In this document: piece after piece, positions 12,903-25,100 of the stretch | Numbering within the stretch: position 1 is the first letter of the stretch | Layout of the letters: each line of letters begins with the position of its first letter | Notes under the pieces: generated by a model | Seen by the model: the letters and a program-made list of their open reading frames with translations, nothing else | Database searches by the model: none | What the model was told of the DNA's origin: nothing | Program-made: the position numbers and the translations under genes | Assembly (NCBI GenBank): GCA_947846985.1 | Contig: CANTUZ010000011.1 | Location: forward strand, 29,507,589-29,571,588 | Source of the DNA: Fratercula arctica | Lineage: Eukaryota > Chordata > Aves > Charadriiformes > Alcidae | DNA: 64,000 nt | Reading direction: 5' to 3'

Positions 12903-15900
12903 TTCACTGGCTATACAACACCACTTTCACCTTGAATGTTCTGCTATGGTTTAAAAATATCTTTTCCTATTCATTATTACTTATATATATGTTTTACTCA
13001 TCAAACAAGTAGGGGGGAAAGAGAACTAGATTTTATTTTTTCTTATTTTATACATTTAATTTGCTACAGTGAAGTGTAAATGGCAATGTGCATATGTATA
13101 TATGTTTGCTGCTCTTACGCAAGTTGTGTGGACGTTTGCACAACCTCTTTTGTACGTGGTGTTGGGCGTTGCTGTACCTTGGAAACCATTTCTAATTATC
13201 TAAGGCTAAACCTGAGCAACCAAAAGAGCTGCAGAGCACCAGATGTGCGTTCCCCGCGAGCCTGGGGGAGGAGGAGCGCTCTGGTGCTGCTGGCAAGTGC
13301 TGAACGCAGAGGAGCCACCGGCTGTAGTTGTCATGGCAGAGCGTTGCCTTCCTCCCACCAAGAACCTCTGAGGTCTCTCAGGGTAAGCGACACAGCAATC
13401 CTGCCACCAGTGCTATGAAATTGCATTTCGGAGTGGATGACATTTGGGCTGACCATGTAAGCCAATATTCATTTTACCAGGAAAGGGAATGAAATCTCCA
13501 TTGTGCCAGCTTGGCCTGATTGAGCTGTATTTATAGACAGGCTCCAGCTGAGGTCATTGAGCAGAAGTTAACATAAAGCTCTTTGACGGAGCGATACCAG
13601 CTTTGTGATCAAAGCAGAAACCTTCCTGTAAACTATGGATGGCTCTTGTGCATGGTAGATTTGGAATTAATAGTGGTAATAGGGCAAAAGAGTAAAAGCA
13701 TCTCATTAAGAAAATAGATTACATACATGCTTATGTGATGTAGACAAGATTAAAACTTGAAAATGCTGAGGATCTCTTTTTTCTTAACTAAATCTTGATT
13801 GTCACCCTCCCAGAATACTGTTATAGGGCTGTAACTGGCAAAAAAAGAAGAATCAATTATTGTGTAGAAATGAATGAATGTGCAGGGTCAATATTTTGTA
13901 GTTCGTGGTGAAAGTTGAATGTCTGATGCCCAGCAAATCATTGGATTTAAAGGTTTGGGACTGCAATGCTTGACTTCTCATTGAAGAAATATAAAAGAGC
14001 AAATTACTATTTGCTGGAAAGTCACAGAAACCTTATCAGAATTGTTTAGTTCCTGCTGCTCCATGGAGGTTTTCATCGTCAACGCCTGATTGACTATGTG
14101 CTTTCTGAATTGTGAAGGATTTGCCTTTAATCAAAACTTTCGTGGGGCCCTATACAGTTGGTTTGGGGGTTTTGTGTGTGTTACTTAAAGAGAATCTCAA
14201 ATACATTTTTGTTTGCACTTTGTCTTGCAAACTGTGGAAGTAATTGAACTGAAAAGATAAAACAAAAGCAATTTAAGCAAAGACGGTGCCTACGTTTCAG
14301 CAACGCTCACTTAACTCCCTTAATAACGCTGAAAGTCTGTTGCACTTCAGTAAGAAAAGCAGATGAGTTCAGCCTCCTCCCCTGCCAGTGGGACAGATTT
14401 CCCCTTACTGACCACTGCAGTTTCAGGCTTTTTATCAAAGAACTTCCTTCCTCCACTTGTGTTCTCAGCGGTCAGCTCTGTCATTCCCTTCTGTCAAGGA
14501 TTTGGGTCTGTGGCAGTCTGGACGTATCACAGTTGGTACTTCCATGGTTGCACCCTCCTTCTCTCCATTTGCACCCGCGCTCCTCCGACACTGCAGTGAA
14601 CAAGGTCAAGGAGCTACATTGGCAAAAGACTAAACCTGTAAAAACAGAAATAGATTGGCTGCCCGAACTGGATCGTTACTAGGTGAGATGAGTAGTTCCT
14701 GGAAGACAGCGCTGGTCTAGGTAAGCTTCAGGCCTTCACATCTACCGTTGGTCCCTTGTTGACATCAGACTCTTGCGTTCTTTCTTGCACAGCGCAATAC
14801 TTCCATCTTCAAGTGCTCCTCTGGAATTCAGTTAAACTGCTATTCTGGTCATATGTTGTTCAGCATAATCTTCTCCAAAAGGAATCTGGTCCATTAAGAT
14901 CAATTAATCATTTGATATTGTTGATGGGGGAAATGCTTTATATATAACAATCATCTAGTATTAAGCTGCTCAGCAAGCAGAACAAAATTACGCAGCCATT
15001 GCTGGCCTGCGACTAGGTTTGAGCTCTGATTAGAACAGGCTTCCTTTCTTCATTTCATAAATCACAGGTAGTCTGTGTACTGGGAGTTTTGACTCTGATC
15101 CAAGAAAAAAATGAATTTTGTGTGTGTGAATATATTTACATATTTAATGTCCTCAGAAAAAATAGAATTAAGCATTAAATTTAGAGAGAGATTTTCTGCA
15201 GTTCGCTCTGATTAGCGATCAAACATGCTGTACTCTTCCAACCTCCGTTTGACACCTGACTTGATATTTCATTTATTTGTTAGTCTTGCTGAGTTCAATC
15301 AGTGTGTTTTACCATAGAGCACTCAGTAGTGCTCCCAAGCAAGAGCTAGTCAGCAAACCTGCATTATTCATCGTTTACGTTGTAAAACCAAAGGAGCAAC
15401 TTTAACACAAATTTGACTGCAATAGAAACTAGTATTAGTGGCATATGGGTATTGGTGCTGCTGTTCTGTACGGTGGGAGGTCTTCTCTTTGTATTAAATT
15501 GAACAATATCAATATGGGATTGTCCCAGCAAGCCAAGAAAAGCAACTCCACTATTGAATTCTCAGGTGCAGCATCTTGGCGTATAAATCAAACCTTGTCT
15601 AATTGTAGTGCCAACTTGTTGGTCAAAATCTTAGCCCTGGTGTTGAATTTAATTACACAGTAGATAAAGAGCATGAAGTACTTTCATGTTATTTAGGAAA
15701 TCATGGTCATGACTACTAAATAGCTTGTGTTATTCCCTGAACTTGGTACAGGGCTAATTGTTTATCACTCACAAAGTCCCTCATTTTCCCACTTCTTAGT
15801 GTCAGTGTGCTGTAAGACCCCAAGAGAAGTCACAATACCACCCTCAACAGAGGAAGATTATATTCATCAGAAATAAGGGGAACTAAAAGTGCTGTGAAGG

Positions 15901-18745
15901 TGTTTGGTTTTTTTTCCCCTCTCTTAAGAGAAGGAAGACTTCTTAGTGAAAATGATTGCATTATCTCAGTTCCTTCTCTGTTTTTGATGTACTTTTATCA
16001 GCTGATTTGCTCCAGAATAAAATGACTGAAATGAAATACTGTAATATAAAACAAAATACTGTTTTGGTCTGTTCTTCTTTCCCCAGCTGCATTATATGTA
16101 CTAATGCAACTTTTTAGTTACTTTGGGGAACTGTATTTGCAGGAAGTGGGGAGTTGTTTTGGAAGTCAAATATTCCGCTCCCTTTGAACACTGGGGAGGA
16201 GGGGTTGGGTTTTTTTAAAAGCATTTGTCAGGACAGAACAGCTCTAGAGGCTTTTAAGTAAAGCACTGATTGCCCTGTCAGTCAGGGTGCTGAGGAACTG
16301 GGAACTTCACAGATTGATGCTTGACAGAATAATTAGAAAACTGTCACTTGAAGTAACCACTCTGGTGTTCCCTACAGAAATGTGCCTGTGCCAAATGTGT
16401 GCTGTCCAAATCTAGAGGTTAAATGTTCAGTAAGACAAAACATAGCATGTCACCAGAGAAAATTACTTCCAACATGCTGTGGAAGTGATGCTCCTCAAGC
16501 CTCTAAACAGCGACTACGCAGTTTGAGCTTACCTGCTCTGATCTTGCTCATGTATTCTAGAGCTTTTCAGCCCTCAAGTCGGGGTTTTATTTTTAACTTA
16601 GTAATGCACTGAGGCCTTATCTACTGAGGCAAAAGGACTTAAAGCTGTAACAATGTTTTCCAATTCTGGAAAGGTTTTACAGCAATTCTCCAAGTGTTTT
16701 TTGAGTATTTTCACTAAAGTATCACGTGCTTCTTTCTTAATTCTTAGCCCATAAGGATCTGTTTTTCCGTTTTGGGTTGGTTTGGAGGCTGCTCTGAGGA
16801 GTGCAGGACGGGGGCTGTGACATCTGTGTGCTTTGGTTTTCATTTATGTTAGCGCTACGTTGTCTGCGTGGGGGCTGGCATATCAAAGACATGAGCTTTG
16901 TGGTGGGAAAGGTTTGTCGGAGCCAGTTCTGGAATCTCAAAATGCGAAAATCCAAGGAAAGCCTCTCCGGGGAGTAGTTTTTATGGTAGAAAGCTCTGTT
17001 CGTTCCTGGCAGTGGAGCCGCTGGTCCCAGCTCGCCTCCTACAGAGTTAGAAAAACCTGATGTCAAAGCAGAGTTTGCAGCTGAATCTGCCTGCCCGTTC
17101 CTTCACAGGAGCTCAGAAGTGATCAAACATGGTGTTTGTTTTCAACTAAATAGTTCACCGTGAAGATATTGAGTACAGTTTCTATATGGGACAGTTCTCC
17201 AGAATGAAGATAATAGGTTTATCTTACGGCAACCAGACTTGCATAGTCATCGTGTTGAGGTTTGTCTGATTTGCAGCTTGGAATTTATTTTAAGCTATAG
17301 TGGGCTTTTTTCAGAATTTGTATTTTACCTAAACTGCTTATGGATTCTCAAGTAGTCAATATAAAGAATAATTTGAAATTTGAATTGGAGGCATGCATTT
17401 TCCTATGATTTGGAATATTATAGGAACATGTACTTTATTTTGTCACTCTGATGTTTAAGATCACTTCATACGTGAGAGTGGTTTCCTGACTGCTTGTTAA
17501 CCTGTAGGCCTGAATCTTGAATCGTGCAATTCTCTTGATGGAGGAAGAACTGCTTGAATAAGTTAGAATGAATGAATTATGGACAGTCAGGTTGCAGTTC
17601 TTAGCTCTGGAGCTGCTGAGACTGTATTTGCAATGGATCTGTCAATCAGAAGTGGAAGTGTCTTTTCTTTGAATGTTATAGATACTGAAGGTCAGTGTTT
17701 CTATGGATTTAACTAAGAATAATTTTCAAATTTCTGTTTTAAGAGTTATAGGTGAAATTTCAAAACTGTCGTAGGAAGAGAAAAGATTTATTTCCACGAA
17801 CTGTCAAGGTCTGATTCTTCTCTCAGTGAAATATTTCTATTAGTTATAAATCTTCTGGTACTGGAGTGTTAGTGCTGTTTTGTATTAATCTAACTAAAAT
17901 CAGATTGGGTCTTTAATACCTGCTCAGTTCTTTCTTGTGCAGAGTGAACTAAAGTGATTTTCTTCAAGGTGATGCACGTATGCAGTTATGTACATGCGTG
18001 TGTACAGAGTCTTAACCAGTGTTCACATAACTCTATGCACTTTGAAGCCAAATATTGCGTGCTGGCTTTGTGATAGTTTGGAAATGTGGGATTTGTTTTC
18101 ATAAACTGTAGATTTCTCTTTGGTTTTATTTTCCAAATAGTATTTGTGACTGTAATTTTAGAGTGCCTTTAAAGCTTCAGTTTTCCAGAAGGAAACAGAC
18201 TGTGGCAGGGACAATAAAGTAGGGCCACCAAGAAGTTACTAAAACTGCCTTGCTGCCTTGGTGAAGACTGGGGCTCCAGCTGCCTTGGTAGCACAACAGG
18301 CTTCCTATGGTCACAACTCTGTAGCAGCACGTCTTGGAAAATCTTAATGGGAGAATAAAAGGAGGTGCCTCATACCTTTCAAGAACAATTGTAGTAATTT
18401 CATTCAGATCAGAAAAGCCAGCAGGAATAGATGAGAGAGGGATGATCTCATTCTTGAGATTTAGGATTAAGGGCAGATAACTTGTTGAATGCAGGACTCC
18501 TCTTGCATAAGGTGAGATGCTAAGACAGAATCCTTCCTTTGGGAGTGTGCCTGAGAGGTCCAAATTCTACTGGAGTTGGAAATTTTTGAGATCCTGTTCT
18601 TCCTGAACAACTGACTGCCTGCAGACTGAAGGGAAAAGGTTTCTCCTTTGGATATACATTACAGTGAAGCACCGACTGTCTACTGGGTGAAGGTAGTTGG
18701 TGCAGAAACAGAACAGACATTTCAGTACAGTTTGGTTCGCTTGTC

Positions 18746-18765
18746 TTTTTTTTTTTTTTTTTTTT
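18746..18765 (+). repeat. T20 homopolymer
   Basis: Twenty T's. On the minus strand this would be a poly(A) stretch, possibly a retro-insertion tail, but no element body was recognised next to it. Confidence 0.9.
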
Positions 18766-19529
18766 ACCCAAATCACCCTTCAGATTTCAAAATAGTATGT
18801 AAACTAACTTTTCACTAGCATAACTTTTCACGTGCTGCATCGGTGACAGAATTGTTTCTATAGAAACTGATTTTCTCAAAAGGCCAACCTCACAAAGCAG
18901 AAACCGAATAAGTGGCGTGAAATAAAATGTGATGGTGCAGATGCTATATCTTTATGATTGTTGTCACTCATGGGGGGAAATCCACGTAGGACATTCATAT
19001 CTCTGGTACCCATAAGAGATGTTTTCACTCCAAGCTCATAGTAGTGAAACCTTTAGAGGTTCTCACATCATCTTCTATTGATTTTATTCTCTTTTGTTTT
19101 GTATCACACATACCAGTTTTCCGTGCATGCTCCATACACATTTTTCTCATAACAGTTTCAAGTAAAGTTCCCTTATCTTGCTGCTGTTCTCCAGTCCAGA
19201 GGTTTTTAAGCTCTATCGTACTTTTCCTACCCTGTGGTACAGTAAAAGTGTTCACCCTTTTTTTTCTTATTAATATTTTTTAAAGGAGGTGGTGAATTTT
19301 GATTGCATTTTGTAAATATGTGAATAGGGAAAACTTTTATTTCCTACCCTTTGAAATCATTCTCGTGTAGGTTTTGATAAATTGGACCTGGCATAAATGC
19401 CTTCATTTTCTCCCTCCGAAAAACTTCTGTGTCTGAATAAATCAAAGGGAGCATGAAAAATAGCGGAGGCAGGGGGTGAAAGGGTTATAGGGAAGTGTTA
19501 AAAAATTATACTCCCTGGGAAGAGGGACA

Positions 19530-19862
19530 TGCTGAGCATTTTGAAGTGTATAAAAGCTGTACACATGAGGGAGAGAGTAGAGTTATTTAATCTGAGTAAA
19601 ACTGGAACTAAACATTTTTAAAAAACAAAGAGCAGTGAATATCATAAAAAAATTTCCTAACAGCAAGAGCTGTAGTGTAAGACTTTGATCCTGAAATTAG
19701 CTTGGTATGTGCCCTTCCCAATGCAGGCGAGGAGTCTGCTGAGTAGGTTCTTCACTTACCCAGTCTGCATTTCTGTTTGCAAAATCCTGCCAAAAGGTGC
19801 TTAATATCTGAAATAAAATGGAAGCCATCTCTCTGGAAAACTTTAAAAAGAAGTAGGCTGAA
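19530..19862 (+). mobile_element. Old CR1/L2-type LINE 3' fragment, diverged
   Basis: The words and their order fit the 3' part of an old sauropsid LINE: TTTTGAAGTGTATAAAAGCTG, GGGAGAGAGTAGAGTTATTTA, ACTAAACATT, TTTCCTAACAGCAAGAGCTGT, then ATCTCTCTGGAAAACTTTAA and AAGAAGTAGGCTG. Identity is low and the edges are uncertain. Confidence 0.5.
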
Positions 19863-21644
19863 AAAGGAAAGTTATTTCATGGCCTGTCAAGAGAGTAACT
19901 GGAACTTCTTGTAGGTATTTTTTTGTTTTTAATTACTGATCCTGTTGCATGCATAGAAGATGCTGGGTGGTAAGTGCTGGTTTTAGAGACTGTTGCATAA
20001 TTCCAGATTTGCATCTGGTGACGGAGTCTGGCTTCAAATGTGTTCTCTCAGTAAGTCCAGACTTTTACAGGAATCACCTCTACAGTTCCTCCCTCTTCCT
20101 CTGCGTCTTCATCCTTTCCCATATGGGAACCTGTATTCCTAACATCATTTTATTCCTCCTTTTCCGATTCCCCTTTCAGCCCCTGCATTCCGCTTTGAAC
20201 TGGCGCTTCCAAATACAGGGCTTTATTCCCCTTCCTGGTAGGAAGTGGTCACCATGTACATCTCCACAGTTCCACACCTCACTGGTGGGGGAAATGGCCA
20301 ATACTCTGCAATATTAGTTAGGAGATGGGCATGGTGTCACTTAATGCCAAGATGTGTCTGGGAGGGGGTTAACTGGTGTTCCAGATTTGGGTTGTGTGTC
20401 TTATGTTGTTTTGTCTTCAGAGCTGTTAAACCCTCCCCAGCTCTGCTTGAAATTGAAAACCAAATTTATTCAATACCTGGGGGGAAAGTCGGTGTCAGAG
20501 AATGAAGGGTCCCAAGATCAGGATCCCAAAGTGGCTTCCAGAAGGTCACAGACCTTGGCAGTCTCTGGGGCAGAACCATGGCATAGACTTGCCCGTACTG
20601 TTTTCCTTTGACTCATTTTGGATACTACCTTTTTTAGAGTTAATATTTTGGAGTTAATCTCTTTGTTTGTAGCTTTTATTGCAGAAGAGATAAATTTCTG
20701 TCTATGCTTATTAATTTTCTATCATTTTTCCCGGTCAACACACACACACACACACACCCCACATTTCTAACTTATCTTAAAAGCATGGTTTTTCAGTACT
20801 GGAGTAAATTTTCTAATTGAATACATCCAGTTGGCATTGTAATAGCTTGTCAATTTGCACATGTTTGACAGCTAGCCCTGTTGCCTTCACAACTAATGCT
20901 AGTTGACTGCCAATATAAATGAGTATGATAATAGTCTGATATTATGTCTAGTCTTTTTCTAAATGTAATGTCAACATTTTTCTGAATCTGTTGTGGTGTT
21001 TTCCTCAAAGAAAATGATGGAGAAATAATGAAAACTTCCTTTGTTTGTCATATCTGCGGACACTGAACCCTACAAAGAATTTTTCTTTTCCTTTTGAATG
21101 TCAGAGAATTCAAGTTGTGAATGCTTTGTAAAATACATCTTATTAGGCCAGACTATGACAATGGGAAAGAATGTAAAACTTGATGTCCATTTGAAAAAAT
21201 ACAAGAAAGGGAAACAAAAAGGCAAAGAAAGGCTGCCCTTTAAATGATTGATGGACTGCCTAGATCAGGTACAGTCTAAATTAGACACATTTGGATAATT
21301 GACCTTCTGAATGGATAGAGATTAAATTTGATTGATGATGTCACTATTTGAATAAAGACTTTATATTTTGCCATTTTTGTTGGTTTATTTTGTTAACATC
21401 CAGAGACAATTAAGTACGTACTGTACCACGTACCTCAGCTTTCCAAAAGACTAATAAATAGTTTGGAGGAAAGGTAATTTTTACATGCTGTAGCACTGTG
21501 GTGTACAAAAGTACTTCCATGTAAACGTTGAGTTTAATGGGCCCTTGGAAGAGATTTGCTGTAATTGTTTACATGGCAGTATTGAGTAGAAACCTGGGCT
21601 GAAATCAAGGTCTTGTAGTCAGCATCATACAGTAGAGCTCTTCC
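19863..21644. other. Intronic sequence with no recognised gene
   Basis: Unique sequence apart from the CA repeat. Overlapping + strand frames at 19949-20611 are somewhat longer than their surroundings but resemble no known protein. Confidence 0.6.
20739..20757 (+). repeat. (CA)n microsatellite, about 9 units
   Basis: Alternating CA ending in CCCC. Likely polymorphic. Confidence 0.92.
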
Positions 21645-21793
21645 TTTCCTTTGGTCTGTACAGGTAAAGTGTGAAAAGAAAAAGGCCTCTGGAGGTGACA
21701 AGACTTTCCCAAGGTTACCCAACAGTGAGTGGCAAACCCTTTATTAAAAACCAGCTTGCATGGCCTTGAGCTGTGCAATGCCACATCCTCTAG
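21645..21793 (+). mobile_element. Probable MIR-like CORE-SINE remnant
   Basis: The stretch follows the MIR/CORE-SINE core in order: TACAGGTAAAGTG, GGCCTCTGGAGGTGACAAGA, CTTTCCCAAGGTTACCCAAC, AGTGAGTGGCAAA, then GCATGGCCTTGAGCTGTGCA and CCACATCCTCT. The central CCCAAGGT..C..CA.AGTGAGTGGCA segment is the strongest part. Such elements are old in amniotes, so this copy would predate birds. Divergence is high and no tRNA-like head is clear. Confidence 0.55.
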
Positions 21794-22083
21794 CGTGGGC
21801 TCCTGCTCTGCATCTCACCGGTGCTGAGTTGGGGCAGTGAGTGCATGTTATATATTTATATAGGCATCAGAGATCAATGACATGTTCAGCAGAAGCGTGG
21901 AGTACTAGTAGTTCCTCCATGTTGTTGTTTTTCCTGCAGCAGAAGGAAACTAATAAAAATTGTTCTCATTATGATTTTTTTTCTCCTGCTGACACGCTGG
22001 CTGAAGAACGTTTGATATCAGCATTTTGCCGGGAAATTTACTGAATTGACGAGAAAGGAGATGTTATTTATTAGTATCCAAAA

Positions 22084-22113
22084 CAAATAAATGCAAATAA
22101 ACACAAATAAATG
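22084..22113 (+). repeat. 10-bp tandem repeat, three units
   Basis: CAAATAAATG, CAAATAAACA, CAAATAAATG in succession. Probably local slippage. Confidence 0.9.
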
Positions 22114-22539
22114 TTTTTGTTTTGTAAAGCTGAGGAGAATCCCTATAAAATGAAGTCACTTTCATTTCATCTCGTCTGTCTGCTCTGTTGAAATAGTGGC
22201 CCATGAAGAGAAAAAGGTTACTTTTTGAGATTTAATGCCCTGAAAATTTACAAGCTTTGATGCTTAAGCAGTAATAAGTGAAGCATTAAGGCATTTCTTG
22301 GGGATTAATGACTAGCTGGGAGGAGTTGATGGCTCGAGGAATAGCTGAGGACCATTAACCTCCACTGGTCATTAATCTTCAAAGTCTGCCTTGAATACTG
22401 AGGTCATTATTGCTATTAGAAAATAAATATTTGAGGAGGGGGAGAGCAGGAGGATCATACGGTCTTCTAAAATACACGGTTTGAATAGCTTAGTAGCTGC
22501 CCTGTCTATCATATGTCATGCTAGGTGAACAGTCACTAA

Positions 22540-22566
22540 TATTATTAATCTACAGGATTAATAATA
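22540..22566. repeat. Inverted repeat, 11-bp arms with 5-base loop
   Basis: TATTATTAATC and GATTAATAATA flank TACAG. The arms are perfectly complementary. Each contains ATTAATC/GATTAAT, a paired homeodomain-like motif. Confidence 0.92.
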
Positions 22567-24691
22567 GTTTTAAATTTCCACTGCTCAGGTTGCTTTTATT
22601 CACTAATTCAGGCTGTAAAGCCCATTAACATCAGGATAAATACAGTTTTATAGATGTGAATGTAAGGTGTCTACGACTGCGCAGTTAGAGAACAGGCCAC
22701 GTAACGGTGCTTCTAACTTTGTTTTCCTGTTTAAATGAGATACCATGGCTGCCATTAAACATCCTTCGTTCTGCAGCCCCATTCCCTGTTAGGCACATGG
22801 TAGGTACGTGCTTGTGTCTCATTTCCCTGTCAAGGGACATACCTTTCCTTGTCTTCAGTGTTCAGCAGTGGTGTTCTCTACAATTCTTTGCAGAATAGCA
22901 TGGCGTGGCATTTTATTTCCTGCTAGTCAGACTTGCTTTGTGTATGAAAAGGTCTCGAAGTGGCCTTCTGCATCTCAAATACAAGTGAAAATCAAGGGGT
23001 AATACTGCTGCTGTTCACAATTTCTGCCCTTCAGCTGCAAGCCAGAGACCAGTGTCACCTGCAATAGCGATGAGCAGTGTTAACTGGAAACAGGTGTTTC
23101 CAGCAACCTCCAAAATGCACCGCGCTTATATGCTGTTTGTACAGCGTTTACCACATGAAAAGTATTTTGCATCTTTATTACACTTTGTGCTATTAAAGGG
23201 GTAATGTCAGATGAAAATCAGCTTGTCTTTATCTTTGTTAGGGTTGCAATGCGTAGGGTTACAAAACATGAACAAAATATTTGGGTTTTTTTCTTCAACT
23301 TTTTTTGCTCCTTTCAGCATAGCTTTCTGTAGATATGTAGCTTATTTTCTAGGTTGAACTCTCCTACTCTCACCCCATGTCCTGCTATCACAATGAGCTG
23401 TCAAGGGAGCGACTGATGGAAATACTGATTATCAGTCATCTGGGTTTTGTGTCTATAGGTTGCTGCTGCTTTTAGTGTTCATTAGGATGATGCTTTGTCA
23501 CTCTCTTACTCTCAATACCTTAAATTACTCTTGACTTCTAAATTACTACATTTTGCAAAGATGAGAACTGAAAATGTGTGTTCCTTTATAGTAGGTGCCA
23601 CCTATGGGACAATGTTTGCAGCCTTCTGGGACTATTGAAGGCCAGCAGAAGAATTTGAAGGGATGCCTGTAGCTTTTAGGCATAGTTACGCTGCTGAAAG
23701 TTGGGTTAGTCTTTGCTCACGTCCAGCCCTTATTTAAGTCAATGGAAGATTCTCTTTGGATTCTGTGAAGCTCCAAACGAGGTTTTGGGATGGCACGTAG
23801 AAGCTACGTGGCTCGTTTTCTCCTTGTCTCACCCAGGAAGCACGTGCTGTGTGCTCCAGTCAATAGGTGTTCACCCACTAGGAATGTCTAGGAAAAGCAA
23901 GGCAGGATGCTCAAGGCCTGTAAGGGAAAGCATCACTGTGGTATCACTTTTAGGCTGTTGCCTTTATGTTTTGCAGAAGCTTGTACTTATGTAACTTAGT
24001 GTCTGCATTTCTAGAGCATACCGACACAAATACTTGGGAATTTTATTTTTTTTTTAACTTCACATTATTCATAATACTCACTTTAGAAGCTTGAAATTAA
24101 AGCTTCTTTCCTATAGCGATTTTGACCTTTTTCTATTTGGCAAACACTAATTTCTTCCCTACCCTCTGTGTTTCTAATGGACCCTGAAATTGCTGTAGCC
24201 TCTTCCGTTTCCTTCTTGATGCACTGTCAGCATCAGTATTGCAGAAGATGCCCTAGTTGTTCCTGTTTCTATGACTTTGAATGTATATCCAGGGAAACGC
24301 TAGCTGTGGTTTGCTTTACTTGCTTGAGAATCTCTTTCAGTTATTGTTTTGGTATTAGGGAACATATTCTTTTTGTATCACGTTGAGTATCTGCCATTCC
24401 AGTTCAGTGTTTTTGTTAATTCGATTTCCTTGTATACCTGCAGTACTTTAATGAGACAAAACTTGTTTCAAAAACTGTGGGTCAACTGTTCATCTGGTAC
24501 AGCCTTTCCAAAATGAGTGCTTGCACCTGGTGGTTCTACACCCATAACCAGTTATGCTGGGGAAAGCCAAGTAAAAGCTAGCCTTTTACTCTAGGTTAAA
24601 AACAAATTTATATCTCTAACATGCTCAATACGTTAAGGTACATGGAGGTTGTACAAAGCCAAATCTGTATGTGCTCCTTGAGACAGATTTG

Positions 24692-25100
24692 AAGATTAGG
24701 AAAGACTTTAATATCATTTAGTCTGACTTCCTGCAAACTCTTGGCTAAAATTCCTGCCTTGAGTTCAAATTCCTGTGACTGAATGAGCACGTCTCTTTTT
24801 TAGAAGAAATTCTCAGTCTGGCTATATGTACTTCATTGGTTTAGGCAGATACCACACATACATCTGTAAGCTTTTCCATAGTGAATCTGGTTTTATGCTT
24901 GAGATTCCTTTTACACATTTGAACTTTCAGAGTTTGTGCTTCCAATTGTTAAGTATGTTGTTAACCTTCTAAAGTGTTAGATATTTTCTGTCAAAAGTTA
25001 CTGTGTAATCTTCCATTCAGTAGTGTAATAGATTGAGTTTCTTAAGTGAATTTTTGAGAATCTGAGTAACTCTTCTGGTGGCTTCTCTGACACTGTTTTC
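24692..25100 (-). mobile_element. Old CR1-type LINE fragment, antisense
   Basis: Read on the + strand, the stretch follows the reverse complement of an old CR1 3' half. It starts ATCATTTAGTCTGACTTCCTG, then TTCCTGTGACTGAATGAGCA, TCTGTAAGCTTTTCCA, TGTGCTTCCAATTG, AATAGATTGAGTTTCTTAAG and CTTCTGGTGGCTTCTCTGAC. The long colinear order over 400 bases makes chance unlikely. Sequence decay is heavy. Confidence 0.65.

Larger units (their letters stand above)
7761..19529. other. Intronic sequence with no recognised gene
   Basis: Mostly unique AT-rich intron. At 7870-7930 a stretch resembles the antisense CR1 tail (GGTAGAAAAGACCTATTAGAG), but too weakly to list alone. It also contains the inverted repeats at 8282-8333, a pyrimidine tract at 10.4 kb, a GC- and CpG-richer patch at about 13230-13400, and several A or T runs. 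Open frames here, up to 128 codons on the minus strand at 18177-18563, match no family I know. Confidence 0.6.
21794..24691. other. Intronic sequence with no recognised gene
   Basis: Contains a three-unit CAAATAAAYR repeat, a homeodomain-word-rich block at 22230-22640 with an inverted repeat, and otherwise unique sequence. Confidence 0.6.

Noticed and set aside
18177..18563. 128-codon minus-strand open frame
   Set aside because: No recognisable domain, no splice or promoter context, and the length is within chance for this window.
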